A stretch of DNA of 64,000 nt, taken from contig OX637622.1 of NCBI GenBank assembly GCA_951802195.1, positions 744,001 to 808,000 on the forward strand, in the 5' to 3' direction. This document shows, piece after piece, positions 7,950 to 19,835 of the stretch (positions within the stretch are counted from its first letter, which is position 1; each line of letters begins with the position of its first letter). The stretch is from Tausonia pullulans. Lineage: Eukaryota > Basidiomycota > Tremellomycetes > Cystofilobasidiales > Mrakiaceae. A model generated the notes under the pieces. That model did no database searches and was not told the origin of the DNA. It saw only the letters and a list, made by a program, of their open reading frames with translations. The translations under genes and the position numbers were made by a program.

Positions 7950-10900
7950 ATGAGGGATCTGAGGATGGAGGAGGGAGGGTCCGTTCAAGAGTACATCGAT
8001 GAATTCCAACGGATCGTCGATGACATGACGGCCCTCAGCCTCTCCATCCCGGATCGTATGAGCTCGCTGTTCTTCCTCAGCGGGCTCCCCGCCTCTTTTG
8101 AGTCATTCATCCAACATCAAACCCTCCGAGCTCAAGACACCAAGGAACAACTCTCCCCCACCACCGTCGCAACATCCCTCCTGGTCTACGTCCGGACCCA
8201 CGAGTCACTCAAACCCTCCACCTCAATCACGTCGAACGACTCGGCGCTATTGATTGATAGGAAGAAGGCCACGTGCCATCATTGTGGAAAGGTTGGATAC
8301 TTCAAGACCGAGTGTTGGGAACTCGTCGGAAAACCCAAAGGGTTTGGGAAGGGAAAGAAGTCAAGGAAGGGGAACAAGGGAAACAAACGGAGGGACGAGG
8401 CGAACATCGCGGGGCCATCGGTCTCGGATTTCAGCCTTCAAGTCGGACCCACCACATCAGTGTCGGACCAGTCACTGAACATCGTGACAAAGCTCGGATA
8501 TATCGCAGATAGCGGAACTACGAATCACATCGTAGGAGAGCGAGAACGCTTCGTCAAGTACAAGCAGTTCAAACACACGGTCAGGACGGCCGACGGAACT
8601 CCAGCACAGGTATTAGGAATCGGAGAAATCCGCCTGCGCTCGCGAGTGGGAGGAGTCGAGAGGTACTTCACGATCTCGGAGGTATATCACATCCCCGGGT
8701 TTGCAAACCTCATCAGCATTGGACAACTCGGCAATAAAGGAGTCGAGACGAGATTCCCCAAGAGGGAGCTCACCTCCAAGAAGCACTGTCAGTTCATTAG
8801 AAACGGGCAAGTCTTCATGGAGGGTCGGGAGGTTTCGAAAAACCTCTACATGCTGGATGTGACCGACTCAGGAAGAGCCGGCACAAGGGAGGAGGACGTG
8901 GCGTTCACGGCATCGGGAGTCGACAAGATCGAACTCGTCCACCGCCGGCTCGGCCATGCCTCCATCTCAGCAATGGAGAAGCTCATCAGTCAGAGACTTC
9001 TACCAGCCTTCACGAAGGAGGACATCGATGGATTCAAAGAACGAATCTGCGTGCCTTGCGTAGAAGGGAAACAACATCGGAACCCCTTTCCCACCTCCAC
9101 AACCAAAACGACCTCTCCGCTTGAACTTATTCACACGGATCTCCAAGGGCCAATGCCCGTCGCGTCAGCGCAAGGAAAGCGCTTCATGATGACGATTTGG
9201 GACGACTTCTCGAACGACCAGTGGTAGTTCGCTTTGGAACGGAAGTCGGAGGCGTTAGCGACATTTATCGCATGGAGGAAGAAGGAAGAAAAACGGACCG
9301 GTCACGTCGTCAAACGGATCAGGTCAGATAACGGCGGGGAATACACGTCAAAGGACTACGAGTCCTATCTCCGGGACGAGGGGATCACCCAGGAGACGAC
9401 CATCCCACGCACACCTCAACAGAACGGCAAGGCAGAACGAGGAATGCGGACCATCGAGGAGAAGCTCACCTGCGCGCTACGAGACGCGAGGGAGCTTGAC
9501 CCATCGTACTGGGCGGAAGCCATGAACTACGTCACTTATACGATTAACCGCATCCCATCCGCCTCGATCAACCATCAAACCCCATTCCAGGCCTATCACA
9601 AGCGGAAACCCGACCTCACCTACCTTCGAGCATTCGGAAGCATCGCGTATGCACTCGATCCGGAAAGGAAGAAGCACCAGTCAAAAGCGATCAAATTCAT
9701 CTTCCTCGGATACGGCGAACCCGAAGGGAAGAAGGCGTACCGACTCCAGGTCTTCGGCAGCCCCAAGAGGGCCATCATATACTCGCGCGACGTGATCTTC
9801 GACGAAACGTTCGGGGCACTAAAAACAGCGGAGTTGCCGACGGTCGGATCAAATGGATCCAGGGAAGAGGAGGAAATAAAAGGAATAGATCAGCCGAAAG
9901 AGGACAAGGCGACGGAACAAGCACAACCGTCCAAGAAGCCAGAACTGCAACAAGACCCGCTCGGGAAGGCCGAAGCAGGCAAACCAAAGACATCCCGCCT
10001 CAAGCCCTCGTGGTACTATGAGGAGGTCGAGGAAGACCAGCCCGCTGTTCAATCGAGTGGGAGCTACGGTCGAGGGATGCGAAACAGGTCGATCGCGGAA
10101 GTAGCGGACACGGCGAAATACATCCAAACGGACTACGACATAACCGATTTCGTTTCAGAGGACTTCGTCGGCCACGCGTATGCGGCAAGACCAAACCTCG
10201 AGGATCTCCCATCACCCTCACTACCCAAGACGTACGAAGAAGCAATGACGTCGGAGCACGCATACTTCTGGAGGGAAGCAATGGACGAAGAGATGGCCTC
10301 GATGGAAGGGAACGGAGTCTTTGAACTCACGGAGCTACCCTCGGGATCGAAAACGGTCGGAGGGCGCTGGGTGTACGCGCTCAAGAAAGGAGCAGACGGG
10401 AGGATCACTCGCTTTAAGGCTAGATGGGTGGCCAAAGGCTACTGTCAGCGCGAAGGAGTGGACTACGTCGAGACGTACGCGCCGGTATCCAAGCTCAACT
10501 CCCTGAGGATCGTCCTCGCCATAGCGGCATTAGAGGACCTCGACCTAGTCCAAGGAGACTTCAAAACGGCGTTCCTCACGGCAGACTTGGTCGAGACTGT
10601 CTATATGGATCAGCCAACAGGGTATGAACAGAAGGGAGGGCAGGACAAGAAACTGGTCGCGCACCTCCTCAAGGCCCTATACGGACTCAAACAATCTCCC
10701 CTCGCATTCTACAACCATTCCTCAAGATTCTTCCAAACACGGCTCAACCTCCATCCCGTTGAAGCGGATCACTGCGTCTACATCGGATATCGCGAAGGAC
10801 GACGGATCATCTTGGTCCAGTACGTCGACGACTTCGTCGCAGCAGGAGGAAAGGAAGACCTAAGATGGGTAATGGAGGAGATCCAAAAGGAGTTCAAAAT

Positions 10901-11835
10901 CGAAGATCGAGGAGATTAATCCCGGAACCATTCTCGGGATCGACGTTCAACGGGACCGAACGGCAGGAACAATGTTCCTCAGCCAGCAACGATACGTCGA
11001 ATCGGCCCTCGAACGCTTCAACATGAGCACCGCCAAACCAAACAAGGTCCCGATGGACGACTTTCGACAACTGTCAGTCCAATCAGAGGATCTCGCCTCG
11101 TCAGAAAAAGAAAAGCTGGCCGGTGTGCCGTACCTCGAGGCGGTCGGCTCCCTCATGTATCTTCAGGTCTGCACCCGACCGGACATCGCTTTCGGGGTCG
11201 GAGTCGTTAGCCGATTCAGCTCGGATCCTCGAAGGGTCCACTGGGGAGCAGTCAAGAAGATCTTCCGATACCTACAAGGATCGGCAGATACAACACTCAC
11301 GCTCGGAGGGAAACCAGATGCACCGCTCATAGAACTTTGGACGGATTCCGACTACGCTGGAGATCACGAGTCACGACGATCAACCACAGGATTCATCGTC
11401 AAAGTTCTTGGATCAACTGTCATCTGGGCGAGCAGACGTCAAAAGGCAGTCAGCCGATCATCCCTTGAGGCGGAGTACATAGCCCTCTCAGCCGGATGCC
11501 AGACCCTAAGATGGGTCGCCAAACTCCTAGCACAGCTCGGATTTGACTTCACTTCAATCCCGGTCAACGTCGACAATCAAGAAGTGATCGAGACAACCAA
11601 AAACGGGACGCATTCGGAGAAGACGAAGCACATCGACGTCGCCTACAAGTACGGGCGAGAGGCATTGCAGAGCGGATTTATCGAACTCCAATACTGTCCA
11701 ACGGAGGACATGCTCGCAGACCTACTCACAAAAGCCCTGGGCGTAGAGAAACTCGAACGCTTCAAGAAGTCATTAGGCATCACGGACCACCGCTCGCGTA
11801 TGGACCCGAAGACTGGCCAAAGTACAGGAAGATGA
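7950..11835 (+). pseudogene. Copia 2 gag-pol remnant
   Basis: Copia-type domains appear in the usual order: the back half of Gag (LSGLPASFESF), a CCHC knuckle (CHHCGKVGYFKTEC), protease (IADSG), GAG-pre-integrase (VHRRLGHAS), integrase (IRSDNGGEY), reverse transcriptase (YVDD) and RNase H (WTDSDYAGD). It resembles copia 1 throughout but is clearly diverged, so it is a separate lineage. The coding region is broken in about two places and lacks its first part. Confidence 0.9.
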
Positions 11836-11878
11836 TCAGGAGCGGAAATGAAGTAGGTCTCAGCTCATCGAGTGGGAG

Positions 11879-12054
11879 TGTTGGAAGGAGCGATTCACGG
11901 AGACCTATAATCTAGTAGTTTTCATCCCTTGTCCTCCCTTTGTAGTACTTTTTACGCCACTAGGTTAACCTTATATGAGCGGGTAGAGTCGAGTGGGTAT
12001 ATGAAATAAGCTTGCAACCACATTGGACCCCAGGGCGAACATAGACCTTCAACA
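11879..12054 (+). repeat. Copia 2 3' LTR
   Basis: 176 bp, TGTTGGAAGG...CCTTCAACA, preceded by the purine tract GAGTGGGAG. It has a TATA-like stretch (CTTATATGAG, about 11970). A related solo copy with a clear target duplication is at 18691-18906. Confidence 0.9.
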
Positions 12055-14641
12055 AATCTATGGTCTCTCATCGGTCGAACTCGGCGCCCTTCGTGAGTTC
12101 CTCGACGAGAACCTCGCCAAAGGTTTCATCGTCCCCTCGAAATCACCTGCCGCTGCTCCCATCCTTTTCGTCAAGAAGAAGGATGGATCCCTCCGCCTCT
12201 GCGTTGACTACCGCCGTCTCAACGCTATCACCATCAAGAATCGGTACCCGCTCCCCCTCATCTCGGAATCCCTTGACCGGCTGGCCACTGCCAAGTTATT
12301 CACCAAACTCGACCTCCGAGGCGCCTACAACCTCGTTCGGATCGCCCCGGGTGATGAATGGAAGACTGCCTTCCGCTGTCGCTACGGGCTGTTCGAGTAC
12401 AAAGTTATGCCCTTTGGGCTGACGAACGCACCAGCCACATTCCAGCACTTTATGAACGACACCCTCCGCGACCTCCTCGACATATCCGTCATCGTCTATC
12501 TAGACGATATCCTCATATTTTCCCCCACCCTTGACACACATCGCCACGTTGCCACTGTCCTCGAGCGCCTCCTGACAGCGCGCCTCTGGGTCAAGCCGGA
12601 GAAGTGCGCCTTCCACCAGAACGAGGTCGATTTCCTCGGCTACATCGTCGGCGCTCAAGGCATCAAGATGGATCCCTCCAAGATCTCAGCTGTTACAGAC
12701 TGGCCGGCACCCACCTCGGTCAGACACATCCAGTCCTTCCTCGGATTCGCCAACTTCTACCGCCGTTTCGTCCACCGGTTCTCAAAAGTCGTTGCCCCCA
12801 TTACGTCCCTCCTCAAGAAAGGCGTCCCCTTCCACTTCGGACCGGATCAACTCGCCGCTTTCAAGACCCTCAAGTCCAAGTTCACCTCGTCCGCCGTCCT
12901 CACCGTCTTCGACCCCGCGCTTCCCCTCGTCCTCGAGACGGACTCATCCGACTTCGCCGTTGCTGGCGATCATCGAGTGCCTCAAGGAGTGGCGCCATTA
13001 CTGCGAAGGGCACCCTTCGCCTCTTACCATCTACACCGATCACGAGTCGCTCCAGTACTTTACCACATCCAAAGCCCTCTCCCGCCGTGAGTCCCGCTGG
13101 GCCGAGTTCCTCTCTGGTTTCAGCTTTGTCGTTATCTACCGCCCCGGAGGACGCAATACCGTCGCCGATGCCCTGTCGAGGCGACAGGACCTTTCGGAGG
13201 GGAGTCGCCCTTCGGACCAGACACCCAGGCGCCTTCTCAAACCCGACCAGTACATCATTGCCGCCAACCTCAGATCCCATCCTTCGGCCGCAGCCGCTCC
13301 CCTCGATCAAGTCCCCCTCGATCAAGCCCCCCTCGATCAAGCCCCCCTCGATCAGACTTCCTTCGATGCTATCGGCAACATCCCCGCGCCCTTCGAACCT
13401 ATTGATTCAGAACCTCCGGATCCCATTCCCGACCTCGATCCTGGCCCCAAGCTCCTTCCTCCTCTCCTCACCGCACAACTCGCCGACCCATCACTCGCCC
13501 CCCTCATTGTGTTGCGATTAGCCTGCCAACGAGAGAGAGGGTTGTTGCGATTAGCCTGCCAACGAGAGAGAGGGTCTGGTAGAGAACCTTCAGAACAAGT
13601 GAAGGTACACTGCCAGGAGAGAAGAAGTGAGCTTAAATAGTGTAGCTATGCGGCAAGGAATATTCAAAAGCTGTGCGCGGCACTCCGCAGCTTTGGCACT
13701 CCGCGCAGCGCTCTCACGGCGCCACCACACAGCCACCACAGCCACCACAGGCACAATCTTCAACACATTGATCTCCTCCGACATCCGGATCGTCCTCGCT
13801 CTCCCGACGACGTCAAGACTCTCCACGATCTCTCGCTCCACCCTACAGACCTCCTTCTCTCGCGCGGCCTCGTCCTCGTTCCGGACGATCACCAGCTACG
13901 CCTCGACCTCGTCCGCGCCTGCCACGAGCCTCGGCTCGCTGGGCACCTTGGCGCTCGCAAGACCCACGACCTCCTTCGACGCTCGTTCACTTTCCCCTCC
14001 GACCAAACATTTGTCCAAACCTACACCTCTGGCTGCGACCTTTGTGTCCGCAACAAGACAAATCGGCGCGCACCCTTCGGCCTCCTCCAACCGCTTCCGC
14101 CACCGACACGCCCTTGGACGATGATCTCCATGGACGGCATCGTCAAGCTCCCGACCTCCGACGGCCTCGACTGCATTCAAGTCTTCATCGATCGATTCAC
14201 CAAGATGGTTCGTCTCGTCCCGTACTGTGAAGCCGGCTTCGCGGCTCCCGAGCTCGCTCGGATGTACCTCGACCACGTTGTCCGGCACCACGGTTTTCAG
14301 ACAGACATCACCTCGGACCGCGGATCGACCTTCACCTCCGCTTTCTGGCGCTCCTTCCTCTCTCTCATCGGCACCGCCCCTCATTTCACTACCGCCTTCC
14401 ACCCCGCGGCCAACGGCCAGACCGAGCGTGCTAACGCCGTCGTCGAGACCTTCCTTCGGATCTTCTGCAACCACCATCAAGACGACTGGGTCTCGCTCCT
14501 CCCCTCCTGCGAGTTCGCTCTCAACAACTCGCTAGCGGTCGCCACCCAGCACACGCCTTTCTTCGCCAACCACGGTTACCACCCTCTCTCTTCATCTGAC
14601 CTCCTCGCCGCCTCCAGCTCGCACAATCCCGCCGCCGATGC
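12055..14641. repeat. Right arm of the 2.59-kb inverted repeat
   Basis: Mirror image of 1-2587. The few mismatches are clustered in the first 45 bases next to the copia 2 LTR; beyond them the arms agree wherever compared. The arm ends at 14641 only because the left copy meets the window edge. Confidence 0.95.
13510..13765 (-). mobile_element. Solo copia LTR inside gypsy A
   Basis: 256-bp LTR, TGTTGCG...TTCAACA, with target duplication CATTG at 13505-13509 and 13766-13770. It is the mirror of 877-1132, including the tandem start block, so it predates whatever made the two arms alike. Confidence 0.93.
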
Positions 14642-15319
14642 CACCGTTGCCAAGCTTCGCGCTCTTCATACCGAGATCCGAGATCACATCCTCGCCGCCC
14701 AACGCTCTTACAAGACCTTCGCTGATCAATCCCGTCGTCCTACCGCCTTTCCAGGGGAAGACGGCAAGGATCCTCCCCCTCCGATCTTCAAGGCCGGCGA
14801 TCTCGTCTGGCTCAACCGTCGCAACATAACCACCGATCGACCTTCGCTCAAACTCGATGTCAAACACCTCGGCCCCTTCCGGATCCTCCGTGTACTCTCG
14901 GACGTCTCCTTCGAGCTCGACTTGCCTCCCACAGTCCCGGTACATCCTGTTTTCCACGCCTCGCTTCTCTTGCCACACGCCCCCGGACATCCCGGTCAAC
15001 ACCAGCCTGCCGCACCGCCAGTCAACGGCGCCGACCCAGAGCTGTACGTCGTCGAACGCATCATCAAGATGGACGTCCGCGACGGCAATCACTTCTACCT
15101 CGTTCACTGGCAAGGCTATCGCGACGAGGAAGACACATGGGAGCCGTACGATCACGTTGCTCATCTCCGCCTCCTCAAAGCCTTCCACCGCGCCCATCCT
15201 GATCTTCCCAAGCCATCGCGCCGTACTATCCGTCGCCCTTCTCGCCGTTCTCGTCGCCATAACACCTAGGCCTCAAGTCAATCGCCCTCTCAGGAGTTCG
15301 GGCCTTAGCCGGGGGCTCC

Positions 15320-15757
15320 TGTCAGGATCTCGCGGACTTGCCACCTTGGTTCTGCGCCTGGCTAATTCTGTGCCTGTGTTGCCTTCTCCCTGCTTGCTCC
15401 GCATTCCCTCATATTGGACCATTCTTTCGCCACATTGGCTCACTCTCCTTGTCTCATTGCGCTTTCTTCTCTTTTATTTCATCATCTGCCCTACACTCTT
15501 TGCGTTCTCGCACTTCTCATCCCCTCCCTTGTTCTTACCCCTGGTCCATAAAACGCTCATTTCATCGTAGTTTTGTTCTGCACTCTGACTATCATTTGGA
15601 CCCGACAAACTTGCCCAAGACCCTTAAGCGAGCCTGTGTCACCTCCATCACTACAGTTCCCTTTCATCACCCACCAACGTTCTCAGTACACTTCGTCACC
15701 GACGTCCCTCTCCTCGCCCAATCTTCTCTACCATCGACCCTTGGGCCAATCTTAACA
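15320..15757 (+). repeat. Gypsy A 3' LTR
   Basis: 438 bp, starting TGTCAGGATCT after a G-rich tract (GGGGGCTCC) and ending GGGCCAATCTTAACA. The rest aligns by eye with the solo LTR at 19434-19789, including the GCGAGCCTGTGTCAC block. Confidence 0.85.
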
Positions 15758-16571
15758 AGTCGGCTGCGAGTGCCGCGTTACCGAGACACTGGCAGTCATA
15801 GCCGTTGCTGCTTTTCTTGGAAAAAGTGAAGGAGGATTCAAAATCCACGTTGCGCTAGTTCTGCAGAGCGAGTCTCATGTGAACACAGATGTTTACAATA
15901 GGAAAGAGGGCGGCGGATATGTGGGCGAGAGCTTCCGAAGTTACGTCGCGTTCAGGTAGGTAGCAGACTCCGGGACGAGGGTCTTTCTTAGTACTGGCCA
16001 CTGAGGCAACATCAGCTATTGACCAGGGCCAAAGGAGTGCATCCTACTGCCTCGTCGGCTTAAAGTAAGAGGACGGCGGGTCGCGATAGGACAGAGCCAG
16101 ACAGGGGAACATGCCGTCCGTGTAGATAACGACGGCGTTGCGCGAACGATAGCGTTCCCTCGTAGCATCGAGACGACGAAATAAGAGGGGTAAACGTACA
16201 TGCGCCAACGTTGAAACTATTGAGCGGGAAGGAAAACAAATGGAGGTCGCCAGGAAGCGCGAAGGTCTCTAAGAGCATCAAGACTTGCACCAGCGGTGAG
16301 GTGGCAAAGGAGGCCGAAAGCGAGACGACGGCGCTGTTTCTGAGGACCAGGCCTCAACACTTCGTTTTCTTACAGCCTGCGCGCAGATCGCTTTGAGGGG
16401 TAATTTTTGGTACATCACCTTTAGTCTGTCATCACTGGCTAGACCTCTACCAGTGACGTGACATGCAAGCCGATTTCGTCCGAGACCCAAGCCGGCCAAC
16501 GTGATAAGCTAAGACTCCATCGGATGCTGAGATTCAAGTCAAAATTCATCACAGAACAAAACAGGCCAGAT
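15758..16571. other. Intergenic, nothing recognised
   Basis: Host DNA between the retroelement nest and the 3' end of the lactonase gene. No convincing reading frame, RNA gene or repeat was seen. Confidence 0.6.
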
Positions 16572-18487
16572 CTAAAGGAGGGCGCCGACGACCCTTGAAT
16601 CAATCTTGGCGTAGTACAGCCGGTCCTCCGCGCACCTGAAACGCCGATGTCAGCTCGGCATCGCAACCTCAAAGAAAGAAAAGAACTCCCTCACATGACG
16701 ATGCCACCCGGAACGAAGCAAAAGTTGGCCGAGCCTCGGCTTTTCTCCGGAAAGGCACTCTTCGGATCCGGGAAGAAGGCGATGCGGCCAATGAGGGTGC
16801 CCGAGGGGTGGAAGACATGCAGGCCATCGAAGCACTGAAATCAAACGGAAACGTTTGAGTTAAGTGCAGGAGCCAGGACAACATGAAATGACACTTACGC
16901 CCGTGTAGACGTTCCCTTCCCGGTCGCACTTGATACCGTCCGGAGCACCGGCATCGGCATATGCAAACACTCTTCGGTTTGTTAGCCTCGGGCCGACGAG
17001 CGACAGATCCGAGCCAGGTGGAGGCTGGACAACGTCGAACGCGTAGATCGTGTTTGGCCGCGTAGGACGGATGCCGTAGCGACCAGAGATAAAGCCTGTG
17101 TTCGTCGGAGAAGCACAACGTCAAGTGGTGATCTAGGGGAGGAAGGGCATGCCACTAACCAGTGTCAGTAACGTAGCAGATGGTACCCTCGAGGTTGAAG
17201 CAGACGCCGTTGCAATGGTCGAAGTCATCGGCAACGACGCGCGTAATACCCGTGGAGGGATCGAACGCGTAGACCTGAGTCGGGAGCTCAGGCTAGACGA
17301 TACAGCAGCCCGTCAGACCCAGCAAAATTGAGGCATATGTCAAGGAAAGAACTCACCTCTGGCCGGAAATCCTGGAGTGCGCCGGGAGGCACGAACAAAA
17401 AGGAACTTCTTGAACAAGAGCAACGAGGGAGTGCCTCGGAGAACGTACCTGATCGTTTCCGTAGGTGGGATCTGTGAAGAAGATCGAGACCCCGGGAGCT
17501 GCGTGCAATTCCTGGCCAGCGGTGGTGAAGGCGTCGGGGCCAAGGGTTTGGCGCTGAGCCTCGGGGATGGACCACGTCGGAGGGGGAAGGATGGCAATGT
17601 CGTTCACGCTATTAAACGCCCGGCCGTAGTAGTTGTTCTGCTCGAGTGTCCGCAGGCAAGTTCAGTGATGCGGCCATGAGCGTCGGTCAAGCGAGCAACG
17701 CTCCACGTACCAAGACCACTTCCGTCTTGTTCGTCTTGGGGTCCTGAAGCACCAGTGACGAAGGCTTGTCCTTGTCGAGCCCCTGAGCGCACCTGTAGTA
17801 CGAGAGCGGTGAAGGCGGGCGGCCAGCTTAGCGTGTGCGCTCAAGAGTTCGGCGCAATGTCGGCAAAAACGCGTGCGTCGATCGCAAGACCATTCGGCTC
17901 TCGCTGGTCGTCCTCGCTCGCGGACTCACCAGAGGACCTTGTCGCCCAACCTGATTGCACCATTGGGCATGAAAATCTCCGGCTCCGTCTTAACCTCGGT
18001 GACCTCGCCCGTCTCGAGTTTGACACGGTAGATGGGCGACTGGACGTTGAACGGGTTGGGCCCGCCCTTGCCAAGTACGTTCGCCGAAAATATGACTTCC
18101 TTCGTCTCGTCTAGCCAAACGGGGGCCTCGTGCGCAAAAGGGATGCCCTCTCTGTCCTCGGCCAGCACGCTCAATGAAGGGTTGGCGCCGAGGAGGTCAA
18201 GAAAGGCGGGGTGATGGGCGATGAAGGGGGCGTCCGGCGTCGGCCGGACGAGCGGAGAGGTGAGTGTTTTGAGGTATTCGGCGTGGTGAAAAAGAGACGC
18301 ATTGTGCCGAGTGAAACCTGGCTTAAGGACGGCAAAGGAAGACTGAGGCACGAACTGGGTGACGGAGACCGGCGACCATGTTGTTAGCTCTGCTGTCGTC
18401 GCGTCGCGGGCATGTATTCCTCACCTGCACGTTCGGCGGCAGATTCGCAGGGACAGGCTCCTTCTTGGATGTACCCACGGAACGCAT
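16572..18487 (-). CDS. SMP-30/gluconolactonase-like lactonohydrolase
   Basis: A beta-propeller enzyme of the SMP-30/gluconolactonase family, expected to hydrolyse sugar lactones or related esters with a bound divalent metal. Family blocks occur in order across about eight exons: HEAPVWLDE, IFMPNGAIRLGD, FNSVNDIAILP, FFTDPTYGN, DHCNGVCFN followed by YVTDT, and GAPDGIKCDREGNVYTG. Exon 1 (ATG at 18485-18487, MRSVGTSKKEPVP...) joins to FVPQSSFAV through a GT-AG intron. The last exon ends YYAKIDSRVVGALL at the TAG complementary to 16572-16574. No signal peptide is evident, so a cytosolic form is likely. A solo LTR lies about 200 bp upstream and a decayed sugar transporter beyond it, which fits a former sugar-use neighbourhood. 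The exact substrate is unknown. Confidence 0.88.
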
Positions 18488-18690
18488 ATCAGAAGGAGTA
18501 GAATGGGTGTTGGCGGGTCGATGGTGGTCGTCGAAGCATGCGCTTAAGCGAGAAAGGAAGGAAGGAGAGCCTTGCACCCTGTCGGCCGCGGCCGCAGGTC
18601 CGAGCGAGAGGAAGGAGAAACACTCTGGCGTCGTAAACAATGCGCAGCAGCCCGCCCGGTGGGTTCACCGATGTAGGCGCACGCCGTTCT

Positions 18691-18906
18691 TGTCGAAAGG
18701 AGCGATTCGCGGAGACCTATGGTCTAGAAACTTCCATCTCTTATCTCCTGCATAGTTAGTCATCCGATTAGACATCCCTCTCTCCTCGTCTTTCTAGCAC
18801 TCTCTACGCCACTCGGTAAAACCTATATAAGCGGGCAGAGTCGAGTAGTTATATAAAGTCAGCTTGCATCCACATTGGACCCCAGGGCGAACCTTGACCT
18901 ACAGCA
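18691..18906 (+). mobile_element. Solo LTR of the copia 2 family
   Basis: 216 bp, TGTCGAAAGG...CCTACAGCA, similar to the copia 2 LTR (shared GGAGCGATTC, CATTGGACCCCAGGGCGAAC). The 5-bp target duplication GTTCT is perfect (18686-18690, 18907-18911). It contains a TATA-like CCTATATAAG. It sits about 200 bp upstream of the lactonase start, pointing away from it. Confidence 0.92.
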
Positions 18907-18911
18907 GTTCT

Positions 18912-19433
18912 CTCACACTCATCCTACGGGCTCTCTTGCAAGTACCTACGCAGGGGGCCAGAGTGCGGGAGGCGGGAAAGACATGTCGCTCTCTTGCCTA
19001 TACTGGTCGGCGAGGGCCTCCCGAGCGAAAGATGAGAAGAGGGGAGCTAATTCTGTTGGATCTCCTCGGACTTGCCGTTTGGCCGGGTGGTAACACACAC
19101 CACTAAGGGGACAGAATCGTGATCTTTATCTCTCGGAGAAATCGGCGCTATTCCTTTAAACGGTTATCACGGTTTCTCGTCATTGCTATATCTAGAGTTG
19201 CTGTCGCACATTCTGATCTCCCTTCAACTGCCACAATCGGCATCATCGAGCTGCCTTAGGTCTGACTGCCTTGCCTACCACCTCGCTCAGCTATTACTAC
19301 CTGCCGCCCTTCCCCTCATACGCCGAGACCTCTCTCTCCCATCTCCAAGTGAGTCAAGTGACCAATGTTGTTGTCCGCTCCGACTCCGCGACTAATAGCT
19401 CGCATTGTTTAAGGATGCCTCTCATTGACAAAC
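18912..19433. other. Intergenic, nothing certain
   Basis: DNA between two solo LTRs, upstream of the transporter pseudogene. It may be that gene's former promoter and leader. No open frame with recognisable content was found. Confidence 0.5.
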
Positions 19434-19789
19434 TATCAGGATCTTACGGGTTCACCACATAGGCTCTGCGCTTATGTGGCTGCAGAATCTCGCGGGCCCG
19501 CCACCTCGGCTCCTCGTCTGTGTAGCATCGCCCTTAATTGCTCAGCTTCCATATTTTAGCCTCTCTTCAGCCACACTGTCCCACACTCTTCGTTTTCTTA
19601 CCCTTAGCCCATAAGACGCTTAATCCATCGTACCTTTTGTTCTGCAATCTGACTACCATTTGGATTCGAAGAACCTGCCCAAGACCTCGAAGCGAGCCTG
19701 TGTCACTGCCATCACTTCAGTCTACTACTCCACCTGCGCCCCCTACCCTCCGTTATCCTTAGCTTTTGATCCTTGGGCCAATCCTGACA
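19434..19789 (+). mobile_element. Solo gypsy LTR (gypsy B subtype)
   Basis: 356 bp, TATCAGGATCT...CAATCCTGACA, matching the LTR start of gypsy B on the opposite strand (TTACGGGTTCACCA, GCGCTTATGTGGCTGC) and the gypsy A LTR in its 3' half. The flanks CAAAC and CGAAC look like a worn 5-bp target duplication. The divergence suggests an older insertion than the nest. Confidence 0.85.
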
Positions 19790-19835
19790 CGAACCCCTCC
19801 TGTAAACCATCTCGACCCTTGCGAGCTCATCATTC

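Larger units (their letters stand above)
7950..12054 (+). mobile_element. Copia 2: Ty1/copia element, broken, 5' part displaced
   Basis: A plus-strand copia element of a family distinct from copia 1. In this window it runs from within gag to its 3' LTR (11879-12054). Gypsy B lies at its left edge, so the 5' LTR and start of gag should lie left of the window, beyond gypsy B. The 3' LTR ends ACCTTCAACA at 12054 and is followed by AATCT, which begins gypsy A RT sequence; copia 2 had therefore inserted into gypsy A. The element is a fossil with about two coding breaks. Confidence 0.88.
12055..15757 (+). mobile_element. Gypsy A: chromodomain Ty3/gypsy element (chromovirus), broken
   Basis: Plus-strand pol of a Ty3/gypsy element. 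Reverse transcriptase comes first ([18 protein letters not shown]), then RNase H ([10 protein letters not shown]) and integrase (VFIDRFTKM, ITSDRG, NGQTERANAVVE). A C-terminal chromodomain (VERIIKM, LVHWQGY, DTWEPYDHV, about 15050-15160) marks it as a chromovirus. The 3' LTR follows at 15320-15757. The 5' part is absent because copia 2 ends at 12054. The element carries a solo copia LTR at 13510-13765 and about one further break. Chromodomains in this family are known to guide integration toward marked chromatin. Bases 12055-14641 form the right arm of the inverted repeat. Confidence 0.92.
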
